Shown here one piece after another: positions 1 to 8,983 of a stretch of 64,000 nt of DNA. Under the pieces are notes generated by a model. It was not told the origin of the DNA. It saw nothing but the letters and a program-made list of their open reading frames with translations, and did no database searches. Where the stretch lies: assembly GCF_010993955.1 (NCBI RefSeq), contig NZ_WIXL01000001.1:587235-651234 (forward strand). Reading direction: 5' to 3'. The DNA comes from Oceanobacillus halotolerans. GTDB lineage: Bacteria; Bacillota; Bacilli; Bacillales; Amphibacillaceae. The position numbers and the translations under genes were made by a program. Each line of letters opens with the position of its first letter. The first letter of the stretch is position 1.

Positions 1-338
1 ACAAACCTTTCAGCAATTAAAGTGATATTCTAATTTTCACCCTACTAATACTTATTAGCAATGTGTTAATTTGAGTCCATTTTTAATGGAAAGGGAGGTT
101 ATTTACATATCAACTAAAATAGCAATACCAACCACTAATCACATGATTTGATATGCTATTTCGATAATTTATATTTTCTCATCATAAGTGAGCTACTTGG
201 TACATGTTTTAGTCACTTTTTGTTTAAAATTGTCATATTTTTCTCGTGTGTGCTTTTCTAGCAGAAGGGATTATAGTAAGTTAGTAGTATAAATATCTTT
301 GAAACGATAATAGGATAGGAATGTGGGGAGAGTACATA
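1..338. other. Gene-free leading stretch
   Basis: AT-rich sequence before the first gene. No coding frame, clear promoter or terminator could be supported here. It may contain the promoter of the LCP gene that follows, but no convincing -35/-10 pair was found. Confidence 0.4.
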
Positions 339-1265
339 ATGGAAGAGAAGAGATTGAAACCAAAAAAAGCCAAAAAACGTTGGATTTTGATTTCACTTAT
401 CATTTTATTGGTTATTGGAATAGGTGTTGGTGCCTATGCATTTTCTGTTTATAATGGTGCCAAAAAGACTGTGAATGAGCAGATGAACGAACCTGTTTCT
501 TCTATTGATCATACGGTAACCAAGAAAAAGGTGAAAGCATCCGAGCCATTAAATATCTTGCTTTTAGGTGTGGATGCACGTGAAAACGATTCAGGTAGGT
601 CTGATGCGTTAATGGTATTGTCGTTAGAACCAAAAGGTGACAAAATGCAATTGATTAGTATCCCCCGAGATACACGTACAACGATTGTTGGTAAGGGTTT
701 TGAAGATAAGATTAATCATGCTTATGCTTTTGGTGGAACAGATATGGCTGTTGAAACGGTGGAAAATTTCCTAGATATTGAACTAGACTACTATGTTCGA
801 ATGAATATGGAAGGGTTAAAGGAACTAGTAGACGAGCTTGGAACCATTACAGTGAATAATGAAATTGAATGGGAAGATGGAAAGTATCACTTTACGAAAG
901 GCCCAATTGAGATGGATGGAGAGAAAACCATGCGCTTTGTGCGTATGCGTAAACAAGATCCAAATGGTGATTTTGGACGAACAAAACGTCAACGACAAGT
1001 GATTGAAGGCATCGTGCAACGTGGTGCATCTGTTGGTACCATTACAAAAGTAGGTGGTTTAATGGATATTCTCGGAAATAACATGGCAACCAATATGGAG
1101 TTTTCCGACATGCAGAAGCTACTGACAGGGTATAAAGACACACGAAAAAACGTGGAAAGCTATCAAATGAAAGGCAGTGGAACGAATATTGATGGCATCT
1201 ACTATCTTCAAGTACCAGATGAAGAAATTTCGAAAGTACATGATATGATTGAAGGCAAAGGGTAG
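339..1265 (+). CDS. LCP (LytR-CpsA-Psr) family cell-wall ligase
   Basis: Membrane-bound phosphotransferase of the LCP family, which attaches wall teichoic acid or other glycopolymers to peptidoglycan outside the membrane. The protein has a short basic cytoplasmic N-terminus, one membrane anchor at about residues 15-37, and an extracytoplasmic LCP domain from about residue 70 to 235. Visible family motifs are GVDAR (77-81), the pyrophosphate-binding IPRDTR region with R110 and R113, and a C-terminal FGRTKRQRQ arginine cluster. The 308-residue length fits TagU/TagV-type proteins; which paralogue it is cannot be decided. The start at 339 is preferred over an in-frame ATG at 321 because GGGGAG lies 8 bases upstream of it. 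The gene appears monocistronic. Confidence 0.88.
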   Translation: MEEKRLKPKKAKKRWILISLIILLVIGIGVGAYAFSVYNGAKKTVNEQMNEPVSSIDHTVTKKKVKASEPLNILLLGVDARENDSGRSDALMVLSLEPKGDKMQLISIPRDTRTTIVGKGFEDKINHAYAFGGTDMAVETVENFLDIELDYYVRMNMEGLKELVDELGTITVNNEIEWEDGKYHFTKGPIEMDGEKTMRFVRMRKQDPNGDFGRTKRQRQVIEGIVQRGASVGTITKVGGLMDILGNNMATNMEFSDMQKLLTGYKDTRKNVESYQMKGSGTNIDGIYYLQVPDEEISKVHDMIEGKG

Positions 1266-1278
1266 ATGGAGAAAAACT

Positions 1279-1318
1279 TGATTAATTTATATCAATATAT
1301 TAATCAGTTTCCCCTTAT
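1279..1318 (+). terminator. Possible terminator hairpin after LCP gene
   Basis: TGATTAAT (1279-1286) can pair with ATTAATCA (1299-1306). The 3' side is followed by a short T and C stretch, not a clean T tract, so this is a weak call. Confidence 0.35.
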
Positions 1319-1394
1319 ATCAGATATTAGGAAGGAATTTTTAAAAGGCTTTCGAAGGGAGAAAATCCTACAAGTTCTTTGAGGAGGACCCAAA

Positions 1395-2155
1395 ATGAAA
1401 TTCGTGAAAAGTCTACTTGTGTTATGGAAAAGTAAACACACAAATGTGTATTATCATATTGGAACACTTACATTTAATGGGGAAGTGTATGTTTTTCAGT
1501 ATACATTTCATACGGATACCTATCGAAAAGTACATGATGCATTAAGAAATGGATATCGTCTTCATCCAGCTTTTCCAAAGTTAGAAAAAAAATATGAGTC
1601 AAGTACCTTATTTCCAGCATTTGATCGACGAATTCCTTCTCATGATCGTGTAGATTATCAAGGTATATTGAATAGTTTAGGGCTACCACCTGAAGCTGAT
1701 CGAATGGATATATTACGAGAGACTAGAGGGATATTAGCTAGAGATTCCTATTCATTTGAAGAACCCCTTCGTTTATATAAGGATGATCTTGTTTAGGCGA
1801 ACTTTTATGTAAACGGGATAAGCCATCAGAATTTACCACATAACTGGAACTCCTTTGTGGTAGAAGGAAGTACACTTGTAGCTATTTCAGAGCCTGACAT
1901 AAAATTGACCCATATGCTGTTCGTATTGAAACAAGTGATGGTCAAAAGTTAGGGTATGTTCCTGGTGTTCATGCTCAAGTAGTTAGTACGATGTTGAAAA
2001 ACAATATATCGCTAACATTGAGTGTCAAAAAAGTTCAACCAACTATAGCCCCACAGTGGTGGTTACAAGTTACATTAAAGGGTAATTTAAACATGAACCA
2101 AAAGAATATATTTACAGAAAATAACTTAGATGACCTAATTTATAGAGTAGCTTAA
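1395..2155 (+). pseudogene. Broken HIRAN-domain protein gene
   Basis: The first 133 codons read MKFVKSLLVLWKSK and end at an in-frame TAG (1794-1796). Coding character continues in the same frame beyond the stop (YVNGISHQNLPHNWNSF, then FVVEGSTLVAISEPD). Near 1903 it shifts frame into DPYAVRIETSDGQKLGYVPG and continues to a stop at 2153-2155. The DPYAV...LGYVP signature is that of HIRAN domains, which in stand-alone proteins bind nucleic acid. One nonsense codon and one frameshift therefore separate two parts of what was a protein of about 250 residues. A good Shine-Dalgarno (GAGGAGG) precedes the start. Sequencing error is possible but would need two separate errors. Confidence 0.7.
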
Positions 2156-2212
2156 TTGAAGAAATTAGTGACATTTATAAAATTGGAATCATCTTAAATA
2201 TAATGATGCATG

Positions 2213-2245
2213 AAGCTGTGATTTTTAGATAATTACAGCTTTTTT
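2213..2245 (+). terminator. Rho-independent terminator
   Basis: AAGCTGT (2213-2219) pairs with ACAGCTT (2235-2241), followed by a T run. It closes the HIRAN pseudogene transcript. Confidence 0.65.
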
Positions 2246-2249
2246 GCAC

Positions 2250-2370
2250 GTTAGGAAAGTATAAAATTTTAGCTAAGAAGTGGACTCGACATAGCTAAAA
2301 TTTTAATGTCCCAAGTATAAGAAAAACTAACACATTTGCTAAAGGACGAGCGAATGCGAGTTTTTCTAAT
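2250..2370 (+). repeat. Dispersed repeat, module 1, copy A
   Basis: About 120 bp beginning GTTAGGAAAGTATAAAATTT and ending GCGAATGCGAGTTTTTCTAA. It includes the arms ATTTTAGCT and AGCTAAAAT around GGACTCGACAT, plus the phrase GTCCCAAGTATAAGAAAAAC. The same module recurs at 41404, 50744 (internally deleted) and 55740. No protein is encoded. Confidence 0.85.
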
Positions 2371-2620
2371 AAAAGTTGGCTTTATTTTGTTCATATACAG
2401 GAATAGCCACGTCCAGCTCCAGCGCCTACCCCCTCGAGGTCATAAGTCAATCCTCTTTGTGGCAAAAAGCGCCACGTCGAGGCTTGGCTTATGCTTGTCG
2501 GGGGTGAACAAGGCGCTTGCGCTTTTGTTCGCAGATAGGAAAGTATTAAAAATTTTCCTACTGCATAAGTGCAACTAGGGCATTCGCCATTAAAGGCTTG
2601 GCGAATGCCAAGTTTTCTAA
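2371..2620 (+). repeat. Dispersed repeat, module 2, copy A
   Basis: About 250 bp carrying GCCACGTCCAGCTC, GGTCATAAGTCAATCC, GGCTTGGCTTATGCTTG and CTGCATAAGTGCAACTA, and ending with a palindrome GGCATTCGCC/GGCGAATGCC variant. Related modules lie at about 41158-41365 and 55378-55700, where module 2 precedes module 1; here the order is reversed. Open frames across it are not credible genes. Confidence 0.8.
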
Positions 2621-2737
2621 TATTTCCACGATAGTACTACGGAATGGCCCCATCATTTCTATATAATCCCACAGCATAATTTCACTCCCGGTATCATAAA
2701 CGTATTTATAATGACGTTTTCAATAAGGAGGAGTGAC

Positions 2738-3154
2738 GTGTATTATCAACTTTATCAAGCCTATTTAATCATTCAGCGTTTATTAGCTAATTTCCCCGTT
2801 AACAATAACCCACTGGAACTGCGAATTTCTCCACTTTTATCCGAGGCAAATAATACGCTGCTAACAACCCTACAATTAATCCAACAACCCCAAGTGAACG
2901 AACACCATCTGAAGTATCTTTTATCCGTGATTTATCGAAATGATGAAGCATTAGATCCGCTGACACGTGCATGGGGAAGAGCATCGCTATGGATGGATAG
3001 TGCTTCACCTACCGTAATACATGAAAGGCTGAAATGGTATAAAGCGTATAAAAAGGAGCTCGAGCAACTGGTGCCAAATGTTAAATCCCTTTATGGAGAG
3101 GAAGAAGCAAGGTATATTGTTCCGCCATTATATCGGAAGGAGGTTGGTGCATAA
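2738..3154 (+). CDS. Small protein preceding the molybdopterin oxidoreductase
   Basis: A soluble protein of about 138 residues that I do not recognise. It is mostly helical in character, with no signal peptide, membrane segment or cysteine motif. A GTG start at 2738 is chosen over the ATG at 2711 because a strong Shine-Dalgarno, AAGGAGG (2725-2731), sits 6 bases before the GTG. The next gene starts 4 bases after this stop, so the two are very likely co-transcribed. Its position suggests an accessory or chaperone role for the molybdenum enzyme; that is inference from context only. Confidence 0.6.
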   Translation: MYYQLYQAYLIIQRLLANFPVNNNPLELRISPLLSEANNTLLTTLQLIQQPQVNEHHLKYLLSVIYRNDEALDPLTRAWGRASLWMDSASPTVIHERLKWYKAYKKELEQLVPNVKSLYGEEEARYIVPPLYRKEVGA

Positions 3155-3157
3155 ATC

Positions 3158-5626
3158 ATGTCATGGAAAAAACCAAGGGTAGATGTCAATCTGTATAGTC
3201 AAGGAGATGTTGATGACTGGAAATATAGTACATGCAATATTTGTTCTATTGGATGTGGGTGTTATATTGGGGTAAAGGATAATAAAATTGTTGGAATTAA
3301 AGGAAATGAAGATCACTCCATTAACCGTGGGAGACTTGATCCTAAAGGGGAAAATCAATGGTATGCAAACAATAGTCCTGATCGTTTAGTAACCCCACTG
3401 ATACGAAAAGAAGGTCAGTTAGTAGCTGCTAGTTGGGATGAAGCGATGAATCTCATTGTGGAAAAGACGAAGGAGACCCTCCAAACAATTGGTTCTGATG
3501 GGATTTCATTTTATTCTACTGGACAGGGAACATTGGAAACATATTATACAATCGCCAAAATCGGGAGAGCTGGTCTTCGGTCTCATTTATTGGATGCGAA
3601 CACAAGATTATGCACGGCAACAACAGAATGGTGCCTGTTTGAATCATTTGGTGCAGATGGTGTACCTGCTTCCTTTGATGACGTAGATCTAACGGATACG
3701 ATGATGTTTTTTGGTCATAATCCTGCTGAAACAGGGACCGTATTTTTCGAGCGTATTATGGAGAGAAAACGTCGTACAGGTAAACCTTACATAATTGTCG
3801 TTGATGTTAGAAAAACCTTGACGGCAAAGGAAGCAGATTTATTTTTACAACTAAAACCTGGTACGAATCTCGCACTATTAAATGGGATCCAACATCTTAT
3901 GGTGAAAAACGGATGGGTCGACGAAAGTTTTATTAAGAATCATACGGTTGGATACGAACGTATGAAGCATGCAGTGGAGCCGTGGACACTAAGTAATACA
4001 GTGGAAGTGACAGGAGTACCTGAGGAAAACATTCGGCAAGCAGCACAAATTATAGGGAAAACAAATTCTTTGGTATGTACGACATTACAGGGAACCTATC
4101 AAAGTGCAGATGCAACGAGTTCCTGTGTTGCCATCAATAATATTCACTTGATTCGAGGGTTAATCGGAAAACCTGGTAATGGGCCATTACATATGGCTGG
4201 TCAGCCAAGTTCGTCTGGTAATCGAACGGTTGGGGGAGTTGGTACATATCCTGGAAACCGAAATCCCTCTAATCCAAAGCATATTGAGGAAATGGCTAAA
4301 CTGTGGAATGTCGAAACGTCTGATCTTGAGGTTGGACCTGAAAAAGGAATTGAGGAAATCATTCATTTGATGGAGCAGGAGAAAATTGGTTTATTTTGGA
4401 ACATTAACACGAATCCAATGGCATCCTTGCCGAATAGGGAGAGAGCTCGAAAGGCATTTGAGAAAACTTTTGTTGTCGTACAGGATCCGTTTTTAACGGA
4501 AACGACAGAAGTAGCGGATGTCGTTCTTCCTCCAGCAATTTGGGGGGAGAAGGAGGGGACATTGGAAAATGCGGACCGAACGATAAATCTATTAACAAAG
4601 GCGGTTGATCCCCCGAATGGTGTGAAAAGTGATTTTGATATTTTATTAGATTTTGCCGAACGGATGGAATTGAAAGATAAAGATGGAAATCCTCTTATTG
4701 ATTATACTACTCCAGAGGAATGTTTTGAGGAATGGAAGAACGTTTCTAAAGGTAGACCAAGTGATATGAGTGGGATTACGTATGAAAAGTTAAGATACTA
4801 TAATGGCCTGCGGTGGCCAGTCAATGAAGAACATCCAATGGGGACTACGCGGTTATATACAGATTTTAATTTTCACACATACCCTGATGATGCGCAGAGC
4901 TACGGGAAGGATCTTTACACAGGAAGGCCGAGGACAAAGAGTGAATTTGAAGCAATTCAAGCAAATGGGAGAGCCATCATATATGATACGCATTATGTAC
5001 CACCAGTGGAGCAGCCAAGGCATGAATACCCATTTTGGTTAACGACAGGAAGATTGGTTTGGCATTGGCATACAAGAACCAAGACAGGTAGATCTCCCTA
5101 TTTACAAATGATTGCACCAGAGGGGTATGTGGAAATCAATATAGTGGATGCAGAACAATTGGGGATTTTACCAGGGGAGCTTGTCAATATAGCGACACCA
5201 AGAGGCTCAATCAACGTTCCCGCTAGGGTGGTAGACACTGTCCAACCGGGTTTAGTCTTTATTCCATTTCATTATGGGACATGGGAAAATAATCAGTCTG
5301 CTAATGAGCTAACCGTCGATTTCACAGACCCATTATCCAAGCAGCCTACATTTAAGCAGAGCTCATGTAGGATAAAACCATTACGAAATCAAGTAACGGT
5401 CTCAGAGAGTGGATCATTGGAGGAAATCGCTGAATTGAATGGGTTAACCTTGGAGGATCTTGCTCGTGTTAATCAATTAACACCACCATATCGAGCGGAT
5501 ATCGGGGATCAAATTGAAGTGCCACTTTCCCGAGTAAATGTTGATATTCCACCATATATGCCATACCGAAATATAGAAACGTTTCCACATTTTAATCAAG
5601 CCTATCGCTCACCTGATGATGATTAA
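3158..5626 (+). CDS. Molybdopterin oxidoreductase with C-terminal LysM-like domain
   Basis: Catalytic subunit of the DMSO reductase/formate dehydrogenase/nitrate reductase superfamily, 822 residues. The N-terminal Fe-S region has three cysteines in the form CNICSIGC. The usual fourth cysteine position reads GRLDPKG, so the cluster ligand set is incomplete or altered. The probable molybdenum ligand is the cysteine in NTRLCTATT. A molydopterin-dinucleotide-binding domain follows at roughly 625-735 (WLTTGRLVWHWHTRTKTGRS). The last 80 residues (SLEEIAELNGLTLEDLARVN, then IGDQIEVP) look like a LysM domain. No Tat or Sec signal is seen, so a cytoplasmic location is likely. The substrate cannot be told from sequence. 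The Shine-Dalgarno GGAAGGAGG lies 14 bases upstream, rather far. Confidence 0.82.
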   Translation: MSWKKPRVDVNLYSQGDVDDWKYSTCNICSIGCGCYIGVKDNKIVGIKGNEDHSINRGRLDPKGENQWYANNSPDRLVTPLIRKEGQLVAASWDEAMNLIVEKTKETLQTIGSDGISFYSTGQGTLETYYTIAKIGRAGLRSHLLDANTRLCTATTEWCLFESFGADGVPASFDDVDLTDTMMFFGHNPAETGTVFFERIMERKRRTGKPYIIVVDVRKTLTAKEADLFLQLKPGTNLALLNGIQHLMVKNGWVDESFIKNHTVGYERMKHAVEPWTLSNTVEVTGVPEENIRQAAQIIGKTNSLVCTTLQGTYQSADATSSCVAINNIHLIRGLIGKPGNGPLHMAGQPSSSGNRTVGGVGTYPGNRNPSNPKHIEEMAKLWNVETSDLEVGPEKGIEEIIHLMEQEKIGLFWNINTNPMASLPNRERARKAFEKTFVVVQDPFLTETTEVADVVLPPAIWGEKEGTLENADRTINLLTKAVDPPNGVKSDFDILLDFAERMELKDKDGNPLIDYTTPEECFEEWKNVSKGRPSDMSGITYEKLRYYNGLRWPVNEEHPMGTTRLYTDFNFHTYPDDAQSYGKDLYTGRPRTKSEFEAIQANGRAIIYDTHYVPPVEQPRHEYPFWLTTGRLVWHWHTRTKTGRSPYLQMIAPEGYVEINIVDAEQLGILPGELVNIATPRGSINVPARVVDTVQPGLVFIPFHYGTWENNQSANELTVDFTDPLSKQPTFKQSSCRIKPLRNQVTVSESGSLEEIAELNGLTLEDLARVNQLTPPYRADIGDQIEVPLSRVNVDIPPYMPYRNIETFPHFNQAYRSPDDD

Positions 5627-5853
5627 GTGAGGTGGAGATGATGTTAAGCAGTGGTGCCTGTGCTCTGGATTGTAGGAATTGATAAGGATATAGAAGGAGG
5701 CAGTTGATATATAAAGAGAGAAGAATTAATATATCCTATTAAAGGGAAAATAATAAAATTCGTGCCAAATCGGATTAAAAGAATGATATAATCTTATGAT
5801 ATAGTTTCAAATCGGAATAAGCTACTGGGTAGTATATCTTTCCGACAAAATTA

Positions 5854-5880
5854 GACAAAATTCGGGTGGTGACAGGCACT
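5854..5880 (-). repeat. REP copy 1 (only minus-oriented copy)
   Basis: Reverse-complement match to the window's REP: GACAAAATTCGGGTGGTGAC then AGGCACT. It ends 3 bases before the EamA start codon at 5883. Confidence 0.85.
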
Positions 5881-5882
5881 AT

Positions 5883-6794
5883 ATGGTTAAGATTTACGTT
5901 CTTTTGTTACTTGTGATGTTGATGTGGGGGTTAAATGTTTCGGCGATTAAGGTACTCGTTGATGCGGTTGATCCGATGTTGTTAACATCATTTCGCGTCA
6001 TGACCGCCGGGATTGCGGTACTACTTATTTGTTGGGTGATGGGGATTCTCCGCTTGCCTATGAAGCACGAGTGGCTCGTTATTTTCTCCATCGCTATTTT
6101 TAATGTTATTTTACATCATTCTTTTGTTGCGGTTGGCCTGGAGATGACATCAGGGATAAATGGATCATTGATTCTCGGAATGATGCCACTTGTTACCGTC
6201 ATGATGGCATTTCTTATCTTAAGGCAACGGGTTACATGGCTGCGGGTTTGTGGTTTTATCTTAGGCTTTATCGGTGTTGTGGTGACAACGCTAACTGGTG
6301 CGGATGGCTTGGCCGCTGTATCCCTAGGTGACTTGTTCGTGTTTTTAGGAGTTCTTGTGCAAGGATTTAGCTTTGTGTTGATTAGTAAATTGAAGCCAAC
6401 GTTTGATCCACGTCTCGCAACGGGATATATGCTCGTCATCGGATCGGTTTTCATCTTTTTATTAAGTCAGGCATTTGGATCAGGTATCCAAGAAATCACC
6501 AATTTGTTTGACTGGCATTTAGTATCTGTCTTTTTATTTAGTGCTGTATTAGCGACGGCATTTGGTCATATGACGTATAATTACGCTATTAAAAAGGTAG
6601 GACCAGCTGAATCGGCGATATTCATTAATTTGAATACCCTATTTGCCATTAGCGGGTCGGCTATTTTCCTAAATGAAACAATTACCGTAAATCACATTGT
6701 CGGATTCTTCTTGATTTTGTGTGGGGTATTTATTGGTACTGGTGCGTTGGAACATATTATCCGAAAACGAAAAACAGAGCGAGGAGCGGCATAG
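5883..6794 (+). CDS. EamA/DMT-family transporter
   Basis: Integral membrane permease of the drug/metabolite transporter superfamily, 303 residues with about ten hydrophobic segments arranged as two EamA repeats (roughly residues 3-135 and 150-285). The second repeat ends with the family-typical pattern FGHMTYNYAIKKVGPAESA followed by ILCGVFIG. The substrate is unknown; relatives export amino acids or metabolites. No ordinary Shine-Dalgarno precedes the ATG: the bases directly upstream belong to a REP element, whose GGTGGTGA (5864-5871) is the only purine-rich sequence at a usable distance. A second EamA paralogue lies at 27594-28514. Confidence 0.85.
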   Translation: MVKIYVLLLLVMLMWGLNVSAIKVLVDAVDPMLLTSFRVMTAGIAVLLICWVMGILRLPMKHEWLVIFSIAIFNVILHHSFVAVGLEMTSGINGSLILGMMPLVTVMMAFLILRQRVTWLRVCGFILGFIGVVVTTLTGADGLAAVSLGDLFVFLGVLVQGFSFVLISKLKPTFDPRLATGYMLVIGSVFIFLLSQAFGSGIQEITNLFDWHLVSVFLFSAVLATAFGHMTYNYAIKKVGPAESAIFINLNTLFAISGSAIFLNETITVNHIVGFFLILCGVFIGTGALEHIIRKRKTERGAA

Positions 6795-6829
6795 AGAAGG
6801 TTAGGGTTTGATCGTGCGTGAGTGGGCTC

Positions 6830-7070
6830 AGGTCACATGCCATGCGGGCGGTATGCGAGTGGAGTGTGGTGATGCTGTCGACGGGACGCTAGGTCGGGTC
6901 GTGGTGAGGTGGACTTGTGCGAGACCTGCGTAAAGTCGTGCAATTGCATCTCAGGTCGTGCGACAGTGAAGAGAACTCGTGCAAGAACAGGCTTAGGTCA
7001 TGCAACAGCTAGCCAATGTCACGCACCATCCACATAAACTTGTGCAGTATCTCTCACAACTCATGCAACA
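6830..7070. repeat. Phased GTGCGA motif array, locus 1
   Basis: Roughly eight copies of a motif of the form A(A/G)(C/G)TCGTGC(G/A)A, including TCATGC and TTGTGC variants, spaced at about 21 bases. It is the most degenerate of three such arrays (also 8175-8400 and 24410-24555). It lies between two convergent genes. Confidence 0.65.
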
Positions 7071-7071
7071 T

Positions 7072-7106
7072 AAAAAACGACTGATTTTTAAAATCGGTCG
7101 TTTTTC
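7072..7106. terminator. Bidirectional terminator
   Basis: AAAAACGACTGATTTT pairs with AAAATCGGTCGTTTTT, with A/T tracts on both sides. It separates the convergent EamA (+) and STAS (-) genes. Confidence 0.8.
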
Positions 7107-7138
7107 GATATAATATGATATGTCAGCAAGAATGACAC

Positions 7139-7984
7139 CTACTCAATCAAAGGCATCGTTTTTAATGCTTGTTTTAAGGTGCTATATGTATCAATGTTTT
7201 TAAAGGTATCATTTAATTGACCGAACGTTTGTGCAACATCTGGTTGTATCCCAGAAACAGCGGGTTTAATCCCTAATAAGCTGAGGAGTTTAATAACTTG
7301 GTAGATTTGTTGTGCTATATATGTATCCATAACGGTGATTCCAGATAAATCGATAAACAAAAATTCTACTTTTGTTTCCACAATTTTTTGTGGGAGAGAT
7401 TCATAGATTTTTTTCATGCGGAGTGTATCTACGCCTCCACTTAATGGCAAGATCGCAATAGAATCAGAAATCGGAATAATGGGTGTACTTAGTTCAGCGA
7501 TCAGCACTTGTTGACTAGATAATTGTTGTCTCGTAATAACATAGTATAATTTTGCAAAGCGTGTATTTAACTGGTTAAAGGCAGTATTAATTTTCGAATG
7601 CCACTTGATGACATCTTCTTTGGAGACCTGGTTATCCTGTTGTTCAATAAAGTCGATTACAAATTCCATAAATGTTTCCTGTGCGACATTGAGAGCATGA
7701 ATGACTTCAAAAATGGGGGTATCGGATTTTACTCTACTTTCCGCAACAATACTAGCCCATTCTTCTACATTTTGATCAAAGACTTCCTGTTCATCTAGAA
7801 ACGCGCTAATCACGGTTTTATTTGTTAAGTGATTTTGTTTTCTCAACATCTCTTCTACACTTTTATCAGAATCAACAGAATAAATGGAGCCCTCCGATTT
7901 CTGTCTTTTATTTAACCATTTAGTTGTAATGGCAGGAATGCTGTCCGTTAAATAGTCGTATAGCGCCTTATCTAGTTTATTCAT
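7139..7984 (-). CDS. RsbR-type stressosome protein (STAS domain)
   Basis: 281 residues: an N-terminal all-helical RsbRD-like sensor domain (about 1-150) and a C-terminal STAS domain (about 165-278). The two threonines that RsbT phosphorylates in RsbRA have counterparts here in IDLSGITVMDT and GIQPDVAQT. Such proteins form the stressosome with RsbS and RsbT and relay environmental stress toward sigma-B. No rsbS/rsbT neighbours are in the window, as is usual for the scattered RsbR paralogues. A Shine-Dalgarno AAGAGGG lies upstream of the ATG. Confidence 0.85.
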   Translation of the reverse strand: MNKLDKALYDYLTDSIPAITTKWLNKRQKSEGSIYSVDSDKSVEEMLRKQNHLTNKTVISAFLDEQEVFDQNVEEWASIVAESRVKSDTPIFEVIHALNVAQETFMEFVIDFIEQQDNQVSKEDVIKWHSKINTAFNQLNTRFAKLYYVITRQQLSSQQVLIAELSTPIIPISDSIAILPLSGGVDTLRMKKIYESLPQKIVETKVEFLFIDLSGITVMDTYIAQQIYQVIKLLSLLGIKPAVSGIQPDVAQTFGQLNDTFKNIDTYSTLKQALKTMPLIE

Positions 7985-8174
7985 TCACTTTTACCCTCTT
8001 TTTTTAAATATTAGATTTAATCGCCATATGGTTAGATACGTAACATTTCCAATTAGTGGAAATAGTTTATATTATTTTATCATATTTTCGCCTTGAAGTT
8101 GATTGAAATGGTATAGGTCTTATGGATGGTTTTTAAGGTTATGTATTTAGAGGATGGATATGACCTAGGTGGGA

Positions 8175-8400
8175 GGCAGTCAGCACAAAGTAGTGCAAGG
8201 GTTGTGGAAGCTCGTGCGAAGATAACCTAAACTTGTGCGAGAACAGGTCCAGCTCGTGCGAGAGTGGCAAAATTTCGTGCAACACCGGCAGAAACTCGTG
8301 CGACATGAGCATAAACTCGTGCGAGAACCACATAAAGTCATGCGACATCACCACAAACTCGTGCAAGGATTGAGAAACTCGTGAGACACGTACATCAGTG
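8175..8400. repeat. Phased GTGCGA motif array, locus 2
   Basis: About ten copies of AACTCGTGCGA-type motifs with a spacing close to 21 bases (for example ACTCGTGCGACATGAGCATA and its neighbours). Read on the minus strand the array gives an open frame rich in SHEF/SHEL repeats. It has no plausible start signal and is judged non-coding. Confidence 0.8.
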
Positions 8401-8467
8401 CAATAGTAATTTTTCATTCAAATAACATCAGAACTAGGGTGCATTTTAAGAGTTACCGCAATTAATG

Positions 8468-8498
8468 GAAAAAGTGGACAAGGCTTAGCATCTTGTCC
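8468..8498 (-). terminator. Terminator of the YuiD-like gene
   Basis: GGACAAG (8476-8482) pairs with CTTGTCC (8492-8498). The A tract at 8469-8473 becomes the U tract of a minus-strand transcript. Confidence 0.7.
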
Positions 8499-8503
8499 GT
8501 TTA

Positions 8504-8983
8504 TTATGCTTTCTTCTTTTTTTCGTTACCTTCTGTTAGATAACATACTGCGCCAACGGCAATGCCTAATGCTGCACCACCAAGTACTTCGATTGGCATG
8601 TGACCAAGCATTTCCTTTAGTTCATTTTCTCGCTTTTTATACGCGAAGTCGGGATGCTTGTCTGCTAGCTTTTCCAACTGCTCATACATATCGTTTACAG
8701 CGATCGCGGTTTGGCCAGCCTGCCAGCGAATTCCCATTGCATCATACATGACAATTAAACTAAAAATACTACTGACACCAAAATCAATGGATGGGACCCC
8801 TCTTCGCAATGCGACATATGTAGTAAGGGATGTCACAGCAGCGGAATGAGAACTCGGCATATCGCCAGAACCGAAAAGTTTTTTCCAATCCCATGTGCCA
8901 GTTTCCATATAATTCAGGGGGACCTTCAATAACTGTGCTGTCCCAATCCCCGCTAATGCTGTCGTAATCGCTCGATTCCACAT
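8504..8983 (-). CDS. Divergent PAP2-family membrane protein (YuiD-like)
   Basis: 159 residues, matching the DUF212/divergent PAP2 family typified by Bacillus subtilis YuiD. The phosphatase-like signature GDMPSSHSAAVTSL is at about 40-53, and a second conserved region MYDAMGIRWQAGQ at about 79-91. Four hydrophobic segments are visible and the tail is basic (EKKKK). PAP2 relatives dephosphorylate lipid phosphates; the activity of this divergent branch is not established. AGGTGAAAT lies just upstream of the ATG. The gene appears monocistronic. Confidence 0.85.
   Translation of the reverse strand: MWNRAITTALAGIGTAQLLKVPLNYMETGTWDWKKLFGSGDMPSSHSAAVTSLTTYVALRRGVPSIDFGVSSIFSLIVMYDAMGIRWQAGQTAIAVNDMYEQLEKLADKHPDFAYKKRENELKEMLGHMPIEVLGGAALGIAVGAVCYLTEGNEKKKKA

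Noticed and set aside
2336-2578. 80-codon plus-strand frame
   Set aside because: Lies wholly inside dispersed repeat modules; the same kind of frame occurs in the copies at 41 and 55 kb.
5638-5690. GGTGGAG followed by an ATG and 13 codons, with GGTGCCTGTGCTCTGG
   Set aside because: Too short to support a gene, and only the first eight or so bases resemble the REP.
8139-8417. Minus-strand frame of 92 codons rich in SHEF/SHEL repeats
   Set aside because: It is the translation of the phased GTGCGA array; no start signal, and similar frames appear at 24352-24644 from the same type of repeat.
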